Shown: positions 7,942 through 17,672, counted from the stretch's first letter. The stretch is 40,484 nt of DNA from Actinomycetota bacterium (GCA_020438795.1 JAGQTY010000028.1:1-40484); one strand, 5' to 3'. Notes: a model not told the origin generated them from the sequence alone. Numbers and translations are program-made.

Positions 7942-8736
7942 ATGGGAACCCAGGTTGCCGCATTCTTCGATCTGGACAACACGCTGCTGCGTGGCTCGAG
8001 CATCTACTACATCGCACGGGGTCTGCTGGCCCGGCGACTGCTCACCCCAGCGCAACTGCGGGCCTTCCTCGTGCGGCAGTTCCGCTGGGTCACCAGCAAC
8101 AGCGAGAACCTGAATGACGTCGCGAGCATCTTCAGCGATGTCCAGGGCATGCTCGCGGGTCAGAGCGTGGCCGAGATCACGCAGATGGGCAGGGAGATCT
8201 ACGAGGAACGGATGGCCGACAAGTTGTGGCCGGAGACCCTTGTCTTCGTGCGTGAGCACCAGGAACAGGGCCACGACGTATATGTCGTCACAGCGGCCGG
8301 GCAGGAGATAGCCGACCTCATCGCGGAGGAGCTCGACCTGACCGGTGCTCTCGGCACCAGGTCCGAGATTCTCGACGGCGTGTACACCGGCAGCATGGCT
8401 GGCGATCCCATGCATGGGCCTGCCAAGGCCGCGGCTATCTCCCGGCTCGCCGAAGAACGGGGCATCAGCCTGCCCGACAGTTTCGCCTACTCCGACTCCT
8501 TCAACGACGTGCCCATGCTCGAACTCGTGGGCAACCCGGTGGTGGTCAACCCGGATGACGAACTGCTGGCGCTGGCCCAGGAGCGGGGGTGGCCCATCCA
8601 CGAGTTCCGCGGTCGGCGGCTGGCTGCCAGGGCCACCGGCGGGATCGCCGCAGTGACGCGGGTGGCAGCCCGCTCCGCCACGGCCACCGCAAGCACCCTG
8701 GCCGCGGGAGCCTGGACCATCGGCCGGGGCCGCTGA
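7942..8736 (+). CDS. HAD-IB family hydrolase (SerB-like phosphatase)
   Basis: 264 aa. HAD motif I is FDLDNT (nucleophile Asp followed by the general acid Asp). Motif II is in VYVVTAA. A lysine in GPAKAAAI serves as motif III. Motif IV is SDSFNDVPML. The helical cap between motifs I and II and the SerB-like spacing place it in subfamily IB, the group with phosphoserine phosphatase and the actinobacterial SerB2-like or lysophosphatidate-phosphatase-like proteins. The true substrate is not clear. The C-terminal Ala/Thr-rich hydrophobic segment (about 212-260) may be amphipathic or membrane-associated. The ATG at 7942 follows TATCGT by 6 bases; GGAGGT lies directly before the ATG, too close for a normal Shine-Dalgarno. 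It lies between argS and lysA. Confidence 0.87.
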   Translation: MGTQVAAFFDLDNTLLRGSSIYYIARGLLARRLLTPAQLRAFLVRQFRWVTSNSENLNDVASIFSDVQGMLAGQSVAEITQMGREIYEERMADKLWPETLVFVREHQEQGHDVYVVTAAGQEIADLIAEELDLTGALGTRSEILDGVYTGSMAGDPMHGPAKAAAISRLAEERGISLPDSFAYSDSFNDVPMLELVGNPVVVNPDDELLALAQERGWPIHEFRGRRLAARATGGIAAVTRVAARSATATASTLAAGAWTIGRGR

Positions 8737-8760
8737 CTTCGCTTCGCCTCTCAGGGCTCG

Positions 8761-8772
8761 TATTCTTGAATC
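8761..8772 (+). promoter_or_regulatory. -10 box of a probable leaderless lysA promoter
   Basis: TATTCT at 8761-8766 ends 6 bases before the lysA ATG. Transcription would therefore begin at or next to the start codon. No Shine-Dalgarno is visible and no clear -35 box. Confidence 0.55.
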
Positions 8773-10203
8773 ATGCCCGCCCATCCCGCAGGACCCCGTC
8801 ACGAGCCAGCGCACCTGATTGGTGCGCCGAGCAAGCCGGGCGGGCCGCAAGACGTGATCGCTCTGGACCCCGCTGTGTGGCCCCGCAACGCCGGACGGGG
8901 AGCTGAGGGTCAGCTCGAGATCGCGGGAGTGGACGTCCGGGACGTGGCCAGGGCGCAACCGACACCGGTGTTCCTGCTGGACGAGCAGCACGTCCGCGAC
9001 GCGGCCAGGGACTACACCGAGGCCTTCAACGCGGGCGCGCAGGCCGATGTCTACTATGCGGGCAAGGCTTTCCTCTCCGCCCGCGTTGCCCAGTGGATCC
9101 ACGACGAGGGACTGCGGATCGATGTCTGTACCGGCGGTGAGCTGGCCGTGGCGAAGGCGGCCGGTATCCCGGGACCCGACATCCTGTTCCACGGCAACAA
9201 CAAGTCCGAGGAGGAGTTACGAGCCGCCCTTGAGCACGGGGTGGGCCGCTTCGTCGTGGATTCCAGGATCGAGATCGCCCGGCTGGCCCAGCTGGCACAG
9301 GAGCTGGATGTGCGCCCGAACGTACTCGTCCGGGTGACTGTGGGCGTGGAGGCCCACACGCATGAGTTCATCGCGACAGCCCACGAGGACCAGAAGTTCG
9401 GCCTGGCCCTTGCCGACGGGTCGGCACTTGAGGCTGTCAGGTCCGTGGCGGGGCTACCGGAACTCGAGCTCGTGGGGCTGCATTCCCATATCGGCTCGCA
9501 GATATTCGATCCGAGCGGTTTCGAGGTGGCCGCGCGGCGGCTGGTCGAGTTCATGCTGCGCCTGCGGGACGAGCGGTCCGACGGCGGGGCCATACCCGTG
9601 ACCGAACTCAACCTCGGTGGCGGCATGGGTATCGCCTACACCTCGGAGGACACCCCACTGGACGTCCGGGACATGGCCGCCGCATTGACCGGGATCGTGA
9701 GTGCCGCCTGCTCCGAGGCAGGGCTGCCACCGCCCCGGCTGGCCGTCGAACCGGGCCGTGCCATCGTCGGTCCAGCCGGAATCACCCTGTACACGATCGG
9801 CACTGTCAAGGACGTGACCCTGGACTCCGGGCACGTCCGTCGCTACCTCAGCGTGGATGGGGGGATGAGCGACAACATCCGGACCGCGCTGTATGACGCG
9901 GAGTACACGGTGACGTTGGCGAACCGTGCCAGCGAGGCCGAACTCGTCCTGTGCCGGATCGTCGGCAAGCACTGCGAGAGCGGTGACATCATCGTTCGTG
10001 ACGCCTGGCTGCCGCAGGATCTGGTGCCCGGTGACATGCTGGCGGTCGCCGGCACCGGCGCGTATTGTCGTTCGATGGCGTCCAACTACAACTACCTGCC
10101 CCGCCCCGGCGTGCTCGCGTGTCGCGACGGGGAGCTGAGCACCGTGCTGCGGCGGGAGACAGTGAACGACATGCTTGCTCTGGACGCGGGGATCAACGAC
10201 TGA
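8773..10203 (+). CDS. lysA: Diaminopimelate decarboxylase
   Basis: 476 aa, PLP-dependent fold III (alanine racemase-like TIM barrel). It decarboxylates meso-diaminopimelate to L-lysine, the last step of lysine synthesis. The PLP lysine is in YYAGKAF. The GGGMGIAY loop binds the phosphate, HSHIGSQ is the active-site His motif, and CESGDII carries the catalytic Cys at the dimer interface. The length and the poorly conserved 40-residue N-terminus are normal for actinobacterial LysA. The ATG at 8773 follows TATTCT by 6 bases, suggesting a leaderless transcript. The gene sits upstream of the threonine genes, so the aspartate family is clustered, with a SulP gene inserted between. Confidence 0.97.
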   Translation: MPAHPAGPRHEPAHLIGAPSKPGGPQDVIALDPAVWPRNAGRGAEGQLEIAGVDVRDVARAQPTPVFLLDEQHVRDAARDYTEAFNAGAQADVYYAGKAFLSARVAQWIHDEGLRIDVCTGGELAVAKAAGIPGPDILFHGNNKSEEELRAALEHGVGRFVVDSRIEIARLAQLAQELDVRPNVLVRVTVGVEAHTHEFIATAHEDQKFGLALADGSALEAVRSVAGLPELELVGLHSHIGSQIFDPSGFEVAARRLVEFMLRLRDERSDGGAIPVTELNLGGGMGIAYTSEDTPLDVRDMAAALTGIVSAACSEAGLPPPRLAVEPGRAIVGPAGITLYTIGTVKDVTLDSGHVRRYLSVDGGMSDNIRTALYDAEYTVTLANRASEAELVLCRIVGKHCESGDIIVRDAWLPQDLVPGDMLAVAGTGAYCRSMASNYNYLPRPGVLACRDGELSTVLRRETVNDMLALDAGIND

Positions 10204-10218
10204 TCCTGCTCTCGCGCG

Positions 10219-10245
10219 TGGCCAGACACAGCGAATGTCCGGCCA
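10219..10245 (+). terminator. Hairpin after lysA
   Basis: TGGCC-A-GACA, a 7-base loop (CAGCGAA), then TGTC-C-GGCCA: a 9-bp stem with one mismatch, 15 bases after the lysA stop. No T-run follows, which is common for actinobacterial terminators. Confidence 0.42.
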
Positions 10246-10385
10246 GGCCCCGGTGGGCCAGCCATGTCCGGATTCACCTGACGCCGGACGTCTCAACCGG
10301 CTTCCCATGCGCGATTCCACTACGATCGACTCGCTCGCACCGTCGCTCTGAGGTGACCGGTCGAGGCACGGGCAGGAGTTCGATC

Positions 10386-12134
10386 ATGACGGCAGAGGCC
10401 GGAACCGACCCGGCCGCCGACGCGCCCTCGCAGCCGGAGTCCCGCAGGCGGGCCTACCTGCGTCAGTTCGGCAACCGTAAGACACTGCCCAGTGATATAG
10501 CCGCGGGAGCCGTACTCGGCATCCAGAGCGTACCCAACGCCCTTGCCACCGCGCTGCTCGCGGTTGTCAATCCGGTCTATGGCATCTACGCATACATCTA
10601 CGGGATGATCGGCGGGGCGCTGACGAGCAGTTCGGTGCTGATGGTCGCCACAGTGACGTCGGCGATGGCTGTGGTGATGGCCGACATCCCGCAGATCCAC
10701 GATGTCAGCAACCCGGATCAGGCACTGTTCACACTCGCGATGCTCACGGGCCTGATCATGCTCGTGCTGGGGCTGCTGCGCATGGGCCGGGTGGTCCGCT
10801 TCGTTCCCGCCTCGGTCGTGACGGGTTTCGTGACCGGCGTGGCCGTCAACATCATCCTGGCGCAGGTCGCCGACTTCACGGGGTTCGCCGCCGAGGGATC
10901 GACCAGGATCGACAAGGTGTTCCACACGGCCGAGAACATCGAGTCCTGGCAGTGGCAAGCGGTCGCTGTCGGACTGGTCACGATCGCCCTGATCGTGGGG
11001 CTGGGCCGCACGCGCCTGGGGGCGATCGGCATGGTGATCGCGGTGGTGGTCGGTTCCGCCATGGTCCCGGTCCTCGGCTGGTCCGGGGTCGCCACGGTGG
11101 GGAGCATCTCTCCGGTGCCGAGTTCACTGCCCGGCCCGGTCCTGCCGGACCTGAGCCTGGTGGTGTCGCTCATCGTGCCGGCCATCTCACTGGCTTTCAT
11201 CGGGCTGGTCCAGGGGGCCGCGATCTCAACGTCGATACCCAACCCGGACGGGGAGTACGCCGACGCCTCAGGGGACTTCCGCGGCCAGGGCGTGGCCTGT
11301 CTCGCAGCGGGTGTGTTCCAGGGGATGCCGGTGGCCGGATCCATGACCGGCACCGCGGTGAACCTGACCGCAGGGGCCAAGTCCAGGCTGGCGCCCATCC
11401 TCGCCTCGATCGTCATGATCATCGGCATTCTGTTCGCCTCGGGCCTGATCGCGGCGGTGGCCATGCCCGTGCTGGCGGGTCTGCTGATCGTCATCGGGTT
11501 CTCGATCATCAGGCCGCGCGAGATCTGGGCTGTCTGGCGCACAGGAGCCACCTCGGCCGTGGTGATGATCGTGACCTTCGTGCTCACGCTCATCATGCCC
11601 CTGCAGTACGCAGTACTCGCGGGGGTGGTCCTGGCCATCCTGCTGTTCGTGCTGCGGCAGTCGGAGGAGGTGCGCCTCAAGCGCTGGGTGTTCGGCGGTG
11701 AACTGCTGCCCCTGGAGGTCGATCCGCCGGAGCATCTGCGGGCGCACTCCATCGTCGTGCTGGCCCCCTACGGCAGCCTGTTCTTCGCCGCCGCGCCCAT
11801 CTTCGAGCAGCGGCTGCCCAAGGTGACCCCATCCAGTCGGGGCGCTGTGGTGCTGATTATCATGCGCGACAAGCTCGACCTGGGGAACACGTTCATCAAG
11901 GTGCTTGCGCGCTACAACGCGAAGCTCAACAAGGTGGACAGTGTTCTGAAACTGGTCGAGGTCACTGCTCGTGCCTACTCGCAACTGGAGTCGACACATG
12001 TGCTGAACGAGATCGGGGACGAGAACGTCTATCCGGCGACGGAACGGGTCGGGGAATCCATCACACAGGCGACACTGGCCGCGCGCGGTTATGTCGACGA
12101 GCATGATCCTAAGTCCCACCCCGAGGATGACTGA
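10386..12134 (+). CDS. SulP family (SLC26-like) anion transporter with STAS domain
   Basis: 582 aa. After a short polar N-terminus (1-30), about ten or more hydrophobic helices span residues 40-430, with the SulP-like opening GAVLGIQSVPNALA and NPVYGIYAYIYG. A cytosolic STAS domain covers about 450-560 (IVVLAPYGSLFFAAAPIFEQ). The family carries sulfate, bicarbonate or other anions; the substrate cannot be read from the sequence. The ATG at 10386 has GGCAGGAG upstream (10372-10379) and matches the family N-terminus; an in-frame reading that starts inside lysA is not real. It interrupts the lysA-hom neighbourhood usual in relatives, but there is no sign of recent mobility. Confidence 0.93.
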   Translation: MTAEAGTDPAADAPSQPESRRRAYLRQFGNRKTLPSDIAAGAVLGIQSVPNALATALLAVVNPVYGIYAYIYGMIGGALTSSSVLMVATVTSAMAVVMADIPQIHDVSNPDQALFTLAMLTGLIMLVLGLLRMGRVVRFVPASVVTGFVTGVAVNIILAQVADFTGFAAEGSTRIDKVFHTAENIESWQWQAVAVGLVTIALIVGLGRTRLGAIGMVIAVVVGSAMVPVLGWSGVATVGSISPVPSSLPGPVLPDLSLVVSLIVPAISLAFIGLVQGAAISTSIPNPDGEYADASGDFRGQGVACLAAGVFQGMPVAGSMTGTAVNLTAGAKSRLAPILASIVMIIGILFASGLIAAVAMPVLAGLLIVIGFSIIRPREIWAVWRTGATSAVVMIVTFVLTLIMPLQYAVLAGVVLAILLFVLRQSEEVRLKRWVFGGELLPLEVDPPEHLRAHSIVVLAPYGSLFFAAAPIFEQRLPKVTPSSRGAVVLIIMRDKLDLGNTFIKVLARYNAKLNKVDSVLKLVEVTARAYSQLESTHVLNEIGDENVYPATERVGESITQATLAARGYVDEHDPKSHPEDD

Positions 12135-12157
12135 GCGGGGTGTCCCGGCTGCGGCAG

Positions 12158-12197
12158 CGACTCCTCGCGTCCCTCCGGCACACGAAGCGAGCAGTCG
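12158..12197 (+). terminator. Possible hairpin after the SulP gene
   Basis: CGACT-C-CTCGC pairs with GCGAG-C-AGTCG (10 pairs, one internal mismatch) across an 18-base loop, 23 bases after the SulP stop. No T-run. Confidence 0.3.
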
Positions 12198-12285
12198 ATC
12201 CGGTCCGGGCCAGAGGCCTTCGGTAACCGGGGGTCGTATCTGCGACCATGGGGGAGGAACGAATTGATCGTGGTGAGGAGCACTG

Positions 12286-13584
12286 ATGTCGCAGGCCGAT
12301 GAGGTCACTGTGGCCCTGCTGGGCGGCGGAACGGTGGGTGCTCAGGTCGCCCGGCTGATTCTGGAGAACGCCCAGGACCTGGCCGCCAGAGTCGGTGCGC
12401 CGCTACGTCTGACAGGGGTGGCGGTGCGTGACGACAGCCGTCACCGCGAGGGGATTCCCGACGAGTTGCTGACCACCGATGCGGCAGCTCTGGCAGCTTC
12501 CGGCGCCGATGTCGTGGTGGAACTCATCGGAGGTGTGGAGCCGGCCGGTGAGCTCGTGGCGGCGGCCCTGGAGCGGGGTTCGAGCGTCGTGTCGGCCAAC
12601 AAGGCGCTGATGGCCGAACGGGGGGCGGACCTGCACGAACGTGCCGAACAGTCCGGAGTGGATCTCTACTACGAGGCGGCGGTCGCCGGGGCGATCCCGT
12701 TGCTGCGCCCGCTGCTGGATTCCCTGTCGGGAGACGACGTCAGCCGGGTACTGGGCATCGTGAACGGCACCACCAACTACATCCTCACCAAGATGGATGA
12801 GGAAGGTGCTGATTATGCGAGCGTCCTGGCCGATGCCCAGGCGCTCGGGTATGCAGAGGCCGATCCGACGGCTGATGTGGAGGGTCTCGACGCCGCCGCC
12901 AAGGCTGCGATCCTGGCGACGCTGGCGTTCCACACCCGTGTCACCCTGGCGGGCGTCCACTGCGAGGGGATCTCATCGGTCACCGCAGCCGACATCGCTG
13001 CCGCGCATGAGATGGGGTTCGTCATCAAGCTGCTGGCCATCGCGGAGTACGATCAGGCCAACAACTCGGTGAGCGTGCGGGTCCACCCCACGATGGTGCC
13101 CGTGAACCACCCTCTGGCGTCCGTGCGGGAGGCTTTCAACGCTGTCTTCATCGAGGCGGAGGCTGCGGGAGACCTCATGTTCTACGGGCAGGGGGCCGGA
13201 GGGGCTCCCACCGCCAGTGCTGTGCTCGGTGATCTGGTCACCGCCGCTCGGCACAAGGTGATGGGTTCGCGGGGGGCGCTGTCCTCCACCTACAACGACG
13301 CGACAGTGCTGCCCATCGAGGACGCGGTGACCAGCTACTACATGAGCCTGACCGTGGAGGACGTTCCCGGTGTGCTGGCCCGGATCGCCGGCGTCTTCGC
13401 CAACAACGGGGTCAGCATCGCCGGCGTCCGGCAGGAGGGACAGGGGCACAATGCGCGCCTGGTCGTGCGCACCCACTCGGCCCGCGAGGGCGACATCTCG
13501 GACACGGTTGCCGAACTGCAGGATCTGGACGCGGTCAGCGAAGTGGTTGGCCTGATGCGCGTTCTCGACACGGAGGGCTCGTGA
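12286..13584 (+). CDS. hom: Homoserine dehydrogenase
   Basis: 432 aa. It reduces aspartate-semialdehyde to homoserine with NAD(P)H, the branch point to threonine and methionine. The N-terminal Rossmann fold has GGGTVGAQV. The catalytic domain contains [30 protein letters not shown] and [13 protein letters not shown]-terminal ACT domain (about 350-425, [15 protein letters not shown]) is the threonine feedback site in Gram-positive Hom proteins. The ATG at 12286 has GAGGAG 8-9 bases upstream. It is the first gene of hom-thrC-thrB; its stop shares one base with the thrC start (TGATG). Confidence 0.97.
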   Translation: MSQADEVTVALLGGGTVGAQVARLILENAQDLAARVGAPLRLTGVAVRDDSRHREGIPDELLTTDAAALAASGADVVVELIGGVEPAGELVAAALERGSSVVSANKALMAERGADLHERAEQSGVDLYYEAAVAGAIPLLRPLLDSLSGDDVSRVLGIVNGTTNYILTKMDEEGADYASVLADAQALGYAEADPTADVEGLDAAAKAAILATLAFHTRVTLAGVHCEGISSVTAADIAAAHEMGFVIKLLAIAEYDQANNSVSVRVHPTMVPVNHPLASVREAFNAVFIEAEAAGDLMFYGQGAGGAPTASAVLGDLVTAARHKVMGSRGALSSTYNDATVLPIEDAVTSYYMSLTVEDVPGVLARIAGVFANNGVSIAGVRQEGQGHNARLVVRTHSAREGDISDTVAELQDLDAVSEVVGLMRVLDTEGS

Positions 13585-14645
13585 TGACCGGACCGAACGG
13601 GATGTGGCGGGGTGTCATCCGGGAGTACGAGGCTGCGCTGCCGAGCTTCCGCAACGTCGTGACCCTGCAGGAGGGCGGAACTCCGCTGATCCATGCCGAA
13701 CACCTCAGTGCCCTTGTGGGTGCTCAGGTTCATCTCAAGTACGACGGGGCCAACCCGACCGGTTCGTTCAAGGACCGCGGTATGACGGCCGCGATCTCGC
13801 GGGCGGTTGACGAGGGAGCGCAGGCAGTGATCTGTGCCTCGACGGGGAACACGTCAGCCAGCGCCGCCGCTTACGCGGGCAAGGCGGGGCTGATCTGCGC
13901 GGTGCTGGTCCCGCAGGGCAAGATCGCCATGGGCAAGCTGGCACAGGCCATCATGCACGGCGCCCGCGTGATGCAGGTCGATGGCAACTTCGACGACTGC
14001 CTGCGCCTGGCCCGCCAGCTGGCGGACGACTATTCGGTGTCGCTGGTGAACAGTGTCAACCCCGTACGGATCGAAGGCCAGAAGACCGCCGCGTTCGAGA
14101 TCGTTGATGCGCTCGGCGATGCCCCGGACATCCACTGTCTGCCCGTGGGTAACGCGGGGAACATCACCGCATACTGGCGCGGTTTCCGGGAGTATCACCG
14201 AGCGGGCGTGGCCTCCGGACTCCCGCGCATGTGGGGGTTCCAGGCTGCCGGAGCCGCCCCCATCGTCCGAGGGGAACCGGTGAAGCACCCGGAGACGATC
14301 GCAACGGCCATCAGGATCGGCAACCCCGCCTCCTGGGATCAGGCTGTGGCCGCCCGTGACGAGAGTGGCGGGCTCATCGACGCGGTGACCGACGAGGAGA
14401 TCCTCGAGGCCTATCATCTGGTTGCCGAGCGTGAGGGCGTCTTCTGTGAGCCCGCCAGCGCGGCTTCGGTCGCGGGATTGCTCCAGCGCAGCCGGGCCGG
14501 TGAGGTTCCAGCAGGTGCGACCATCACGTGCACCCTCACCGGGAACGGACTGAAGGACCCACAGCTGGCCCTCAAGGACGTGACCGAGCCGCCGGTGATC
14601 CCGGTGGACGCCGCTGCCGCCGCCGAGGCGCTCGGGCTGTCCTGA
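13584..14645 (+). CDS. thrC: Threonine synthase
   Basis: 353 aa, PLP fold type II. It turns O-phosphohomoserine into threonine. The PLP lysine is in [11 protein letters not shown]; the phosphate loop is in [12 protein letters not shown]. The short actinobacterial-type length is normal. I chose ATG 13584 over GTG 13581: GGAGG lies 8 bases before the ATG but only 5 before the GTG. The hom stop and this start share one base, as do this stop and the thrB start, so the three genes are probably translated in a coupled way. Confidence 0.97.
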   Translation: MTGPNGMWRGVIREYEAALPSFRNVVTLQEGGTPLIHAEHLSALVGAQVHLKYDGANPTGSFKDRGMTAAISRAVDEGAQAVICASTGNTSASAAAYAGKAGLICAVLVPQGKIAMGKLAQAIMHGARVMQVDGNFDDCLRLARQLADDYSVSLVNSVNPVRIEGQKTAAFEIVDALGDAPDIHCLPVGNAGNITAYWRGFREYHRAGVASGLPRMWGFQAAGAAPIVRGEPVKHPETIATAIRIGNPASWDQAVAARDESGGLIDAVTDEEILEAYHLVAEREGVFCEPASAASVAGLLQRSRAGEVPAGATITCTLTGNGLKDPQLALKDVTEPPVIPVDAAAAAEALGLS

Positions 14646-15514
14646 TGAGATCCAGCGCATCCGTGCGCGTGCCTGCCACCAGCGCGAACCTCGGTCCCGG
14701 CTTCGACTCCGTCGGACTGGCGCTGCGCCTGCACGACGAGTACCGGGTGAGCCTGTTGGCTGAACCTCAGGTAGAGGTGCTGTTCGAGGCGGGGGGTGAT
14801 GGGGTGCCCGCCGATGCCTCGAATCTGGTGGTGCGCAGCCTTCGTGCCGGAATGGAGCGGTTCGGGGTTCCGGCCGACGCAGGGATCCGGTTGACCTGTC
14901 GCAATGTCATCCCGCACGGCCGTGGTCTGGGGTCTTCGGCCGCCGCCATTGTCGGCGGTGTCTCCCTGGCGGCGGCGCTCTCCGGGTCGGCGCAGAGCCA
15001 GGACATCCTTCAGCTCGCTGCGGAGCTGGAGGGCCATCCGGACAACGTGGCCGCCTGTCTGCTGGGTGGCTACGTGATCGCCTGGTCCGACGGTCCGGTC
15101 TTCCGGGCCACGAGGCTCGTGATCAACCAGCGCCTCGAGCCCGTGCTCTTCATCCCCTCGCAGACCTCTCCCACCGAGGAAGCCAGGCAGGCGCTCCCAC
15201 AACAGGTGCCACTGCCGGATGCGGCCTTCAACGCCGGGCGGGCGGCCCTGCTCACTGCCGCACTGACGCAGGCTCCCGAACTGCTCCTGGCAGCGACGGA
15301 GGACCGATTGCACCAGGAGCAGCGCAGGGGCGTGTATCCCCAGGCGATGGCGCTGGTGGACGAGCTCAGGGGCCGTGGCGTGCCGGCCTGTGTCTCCGGC
15401 GCGGGGCCGAGTGTCCTGGCCTTCAGTATCGACGGTGCGGAGTTGCCCACGGTGGGTGGCTTCGACATGCTCAGGCCGGGTTTCGACGATCGTGGCGCTA
15501 CGTCACCGAGCTGA
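14645..15514 (+). CDS. thrB: Homoserine kinase
   Basis: 289 aa, GHMP kinase. It phosphorylates homoserine for ThrC. N-terminal VRVPATSANLGPGFDSVG and the ATP-binding GRGLGSSAAAIVGG are typical, and the C-terminal GAGPSVLAF matches GHMP motif 3. The ATG at 14645 shares one base with the thrC stop; a longer in-frame reading starting inside thrC has no family support. Last gene of the threonine operon, followed by a 307-base gap before rho. Confidence 0.96.
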   Translation: MRSSASVRVPATSANLGPGFDSVGLALRLHDEYRVSLLAEPQVEVLFEAGGDGVPADASNLVVRSLRAGMERFGVPADAGIRLTCRNVIPHGRGLGSSAAAIVGGVSLAAALSGSAQSQDILQLAAELEGHPDNVAACLLGGYVIAWSDGPVFRATRLVINQRLEPVLFIPSQTSPTEEARQALPQQVPLPDAAFNAGRAALLTAALTQAPELLLAATEDRLHQEQRRGVYPQAMALVDELRGRGVPACVSGAGPSVLAFSIDGAELPTVGGFDMLRPGFDDRGATSPS

Positions 15515-15821
15515 TTTCTGCCCCGGCAATGCCGAACACCCCTGTGATCCGTGTTACTGTGTTCGTGTCGCAACCGGGGGAAACTCCGAGTGGAGCACAC
15601 TCGATCGGTACGGACAGCCAGAACCACATCCTCTGATGTGAATGGCATGTTTCCCGGTCCAGTCGAATCCGCGTCACATCGGGGACTGAACGACCTTCGT
15701 CGTCGGACTCCGGTGGAGTTCCCGTATCCGTTTGCGATATTCCAGATATCCGATGGTGGTTGTCGGCCATACGAAACCAGTCGCCGACAGCCTTCTCCAA
15801 GACTCGGAAAGGTTCAACCGA
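15515..15821 (+). promoter_or_regulatory. rho leader region: promoter candidate and hairpins
   Basis: This 307-base gap holds no convincing gene. TGTTACTGT at 15552-15560 is an extended -10 candidate (TACTGT), which would give a leader of roughly 250 bases. GATAT/ATATC (15736-15740 and 15746-15750) form a small hairpin. TGTCGGC (15761-15767) pairs with GCCGACA (15783-15789) just before the GGAAAGG ribosome site at 15806-15812. Rho leaders are attenuated by Rho itself in other bacteria, so this leader may be regulatory; that is inference. Confidence 0.4.
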
Positions 15822-17519
15822 GTGACCGACACCATGACTGACACTGCCAAGACGACGGGCGGCCAGGGACTCTCAGGGATGCTTCTGCCGGAACTGCGCG
15901 AGAAGGCGCAGAATCTGGGCATCTCCGGTACGAGTGGAATGCGCAAGCAGCAGCTCATCAGCGCCATCCGTGACAAGCAGGGCGGCTCCGGACCCGCGCA
16001 GGACTCCCGGTCCTCCAAGGGGGCCGATGAGGCTTCCGGCCAGGACCCGCAGCCCAATAGGACGGACGCGCCGGACCGCAGCCCGCGTCGCGACGGCGGT
16101 GCCGACAGCGCCGGCGGCGAAAACGCCGGTGACGACACTGCCAAGGAGTCCCAGCAGGATCAGCAGCGATCCGGCGAAGACGAGGACCGTGGTGAGGGCC
16201 GACGCAACAACGGCCAGAACCAGAACTCGAACCAGAATCAGAACCGCAATCGCAACCAGAACAACAATCGCAACCAGAACAACAACGACGATGACGGAGG
16301 CCGGCGTCGCCGCCGCCGGGGTCGGGGTGAGCGAAACCGTGGACGCGGCCGTGACGCCGAGCCTGTGATCACCGAGGACGACGTGCTGCTTCCCGTGGCG
16401 GGAATCCTGGACGTGCTGGACAACTACGCATTCGTGCGCACCTCCGGGTACCTCCCGGGACCGAACGACGTGTATGTCTCCCTGGCCATGGTGAAGCGCC
16501 ACGGAATGCGCAAGGGTGACGCCGTGACCGGCTCGGTCCGGCAGGCGCATGACGGTGAGCGTCGGGAGAAGTTCAACCCGCTGGTCAAGGTCGAGACGAT
16601 CAACGGCATCCCGGTGGCCGAGGTCACCGAGCGGCTGGAGTTCTCCAAGCTCACCCCGCTCTACCCGCAACAGCGACTGCGGCTCGAGACGGAGCCGTCG
16701 AACCTGACCACCCGCGTCATCGACCTGGTCTCCCCGATCGGCAAGGGGCAGCGCGGCCTCATAGTCTCGCCGCCCAAGGCGGGCAAGACGATGGTGCTGC
16801 AGTCCATCGCCAATGCCATCTCCGAGAACAACCCCGAATGCCACCTGATGGTGGTCCTGGTGGATGAGCGTCCCGAAGAAGTGACCGACATGCAGCGCTC
16901 GGTCAAGGGCGAGGTCATCGCCAGTACCTTCGATCGCCCCGCTGACGATCACACGACTGTCGCGGAGCTGGCCATCGAACGGGCCAAGCGCCTGGTCGAG
17001 ATGGGCCACGATGTCGTTGTCCTCCTGGACTCGATGACCCGTCTCGGTCGTGCCTACAACCTTGCCGCCCCGGCATCGGGCAGGATCCTGTCCGGTGGTG
17101 TGGACTCCGCGGCGCTCTATCCGCCGAAGCGCTTCTTCGGTGCGGCTCGCAATATCGAGCACGGCGGCTCGCTCACGATCCTGGCGACCGCCCTGGTGGA
17201 GACCGGTTCGAAGATGGACGAGGTGATCTTCGAGGAGTTCAAGGGCACCGGCAACATGGAGCTCAAACTCGACCGTCGCCTCGCGGACAAGCGCATCTTC
17301 CCCAGCGTGGACGTCGATGCCTCCGGCACCCGCAAGGAAGAACTCCTGATGTCGCCGGAGGAACTCAAGATCGTGTGGAAGCTGCGACGGATCCTCCACG
17401 CGCTGGAGACCCAGCAGGCCATAGAACTGCTCCTCACCAAGATCAGGGACACGAACAGCAACTACGAGTTCCTGGTGCAGGTGCAGAAGACGGCTGGACC
17501 CGGTCCGGACGACGACTGA
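15822..17519 (+). CDS. rho: Transcription termination factor Rho
   Basis: 565 aa, hexameric RNA-dependent ATPase that ends transcription. The Rho_N helix domain (LPELREKAQNLGISG) comes first. A long low-complexity insert follows, acidic then very rich in Asn, Gln and Arg (about 16200-16360). The cold-shock-like RNA-binding domain (GILDVLDNYAFVR) is next. The ATPase core has Walker A in SPPKAGKTMVLQ, the DERPEEVTDM motif and LLDSMTRLGRAYN. Such inserts are a feature of actinobacterial Rho. The GTG at 15822 is chosen because GGAAAGG lies 9 bases upstream; ATG 15834, four codons later, is the alternative (the N-terminus repeats MTDT). It stands alone between the threonine operon and rpmE. Confidence 0.96.
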   Translation: MTDTMTDTAKTTGGQGLSGMLLPELREKAQNLGISGTSGMRKQQLISAIRDKQGGSGPAQDSRSSKGADEASGQDPQPNRTDAPDRSPRRDGGADSAGGENAGDDTAKESQQDQQRSGEDEDRGEGRRNNGQNQNSNQNQNRNRNQNNNRNQNNNDDDGGRRRRRRGRGERNRGRGRDAEPVITEDDVLLPVAGILDVLDNYAFVRTSGYLPGPNDVYVSLAMVKRHGMRKGDAVTGSVRQAHDGERREKFNPLVKVETINGIPVAEVTERLEFSKLTPLYPQQRLRLETEPSNLTTRVIDLVSPIGKGQRGLIVSPPKAGKTMVLQSIANAISENNPECHLMVVLVDERPEEVTDMQRSVKGEVIASTFDRPADDHTTVAELAIERAKRLVEMGHDVVVLLDSMTRLGRAYNLAAPASGRILSGGVDSAALYPPKRFFGAARNIEHGGSLTILATALVETGSKMDEVIFEEFKGTGNMELKLDRRLADKRIFPSVDVDASGTRKEELLMSPEELKIVWKLRRILHALETQQAIELLLTKIRDTNSNYEFLVQVQKTAGPGPDDD

Positions 17520-17672
17520 GATCGATGGCTGCCCGCAACCGGCCCGGATAGCCATGCTGGTGTGAGGCAGCCCTCGGTTCACCCGCTTTGACCCGCACCG
17601 AACTCGTGGAATACTCGAAGAGCGGTGCCGGTTCACGCTGATTGGCGACCCGGTTCGTCAGAGGAGACAAGC

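Noticed and set aside
6277..9192. 971-codon minus-strand open frame across argS, the HAD gene and lysA
   Set aside because: It is antisense to three well-recognised genes, has no ribosome site or domain, and its His/Gly/Val-rich composition is what GC-rich codon bias produces on the opposite strand.
10204..12285. SulP gene as part of a mobile element
   Set aside because: No terminal inverted repeats, transposase or composition change was found around it; it is a plain gene insertion relative to other actinomycetes.
16200..16300. Tandem DNA repeat or CRISPR-like array
   Set aside because: The repeated AACCAGAAC units are in-frame codons of the Rho low-complexity insert, with no regular spacer.
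15873..17636. 587-codon minus-strand open frame opposite rho
   Set aside because: Antisense shadow of rho; its Val/Leu-rich run is only the complement of the Asn-rich codons of Rho.
17520..17672. rho-rpmE gap as a riboswitch or strong terminator
   Set aside because: Only a weak 6-bp ATGGCT/AGCCAT pairing with a 19-base loop was found, not enough to call a feature.
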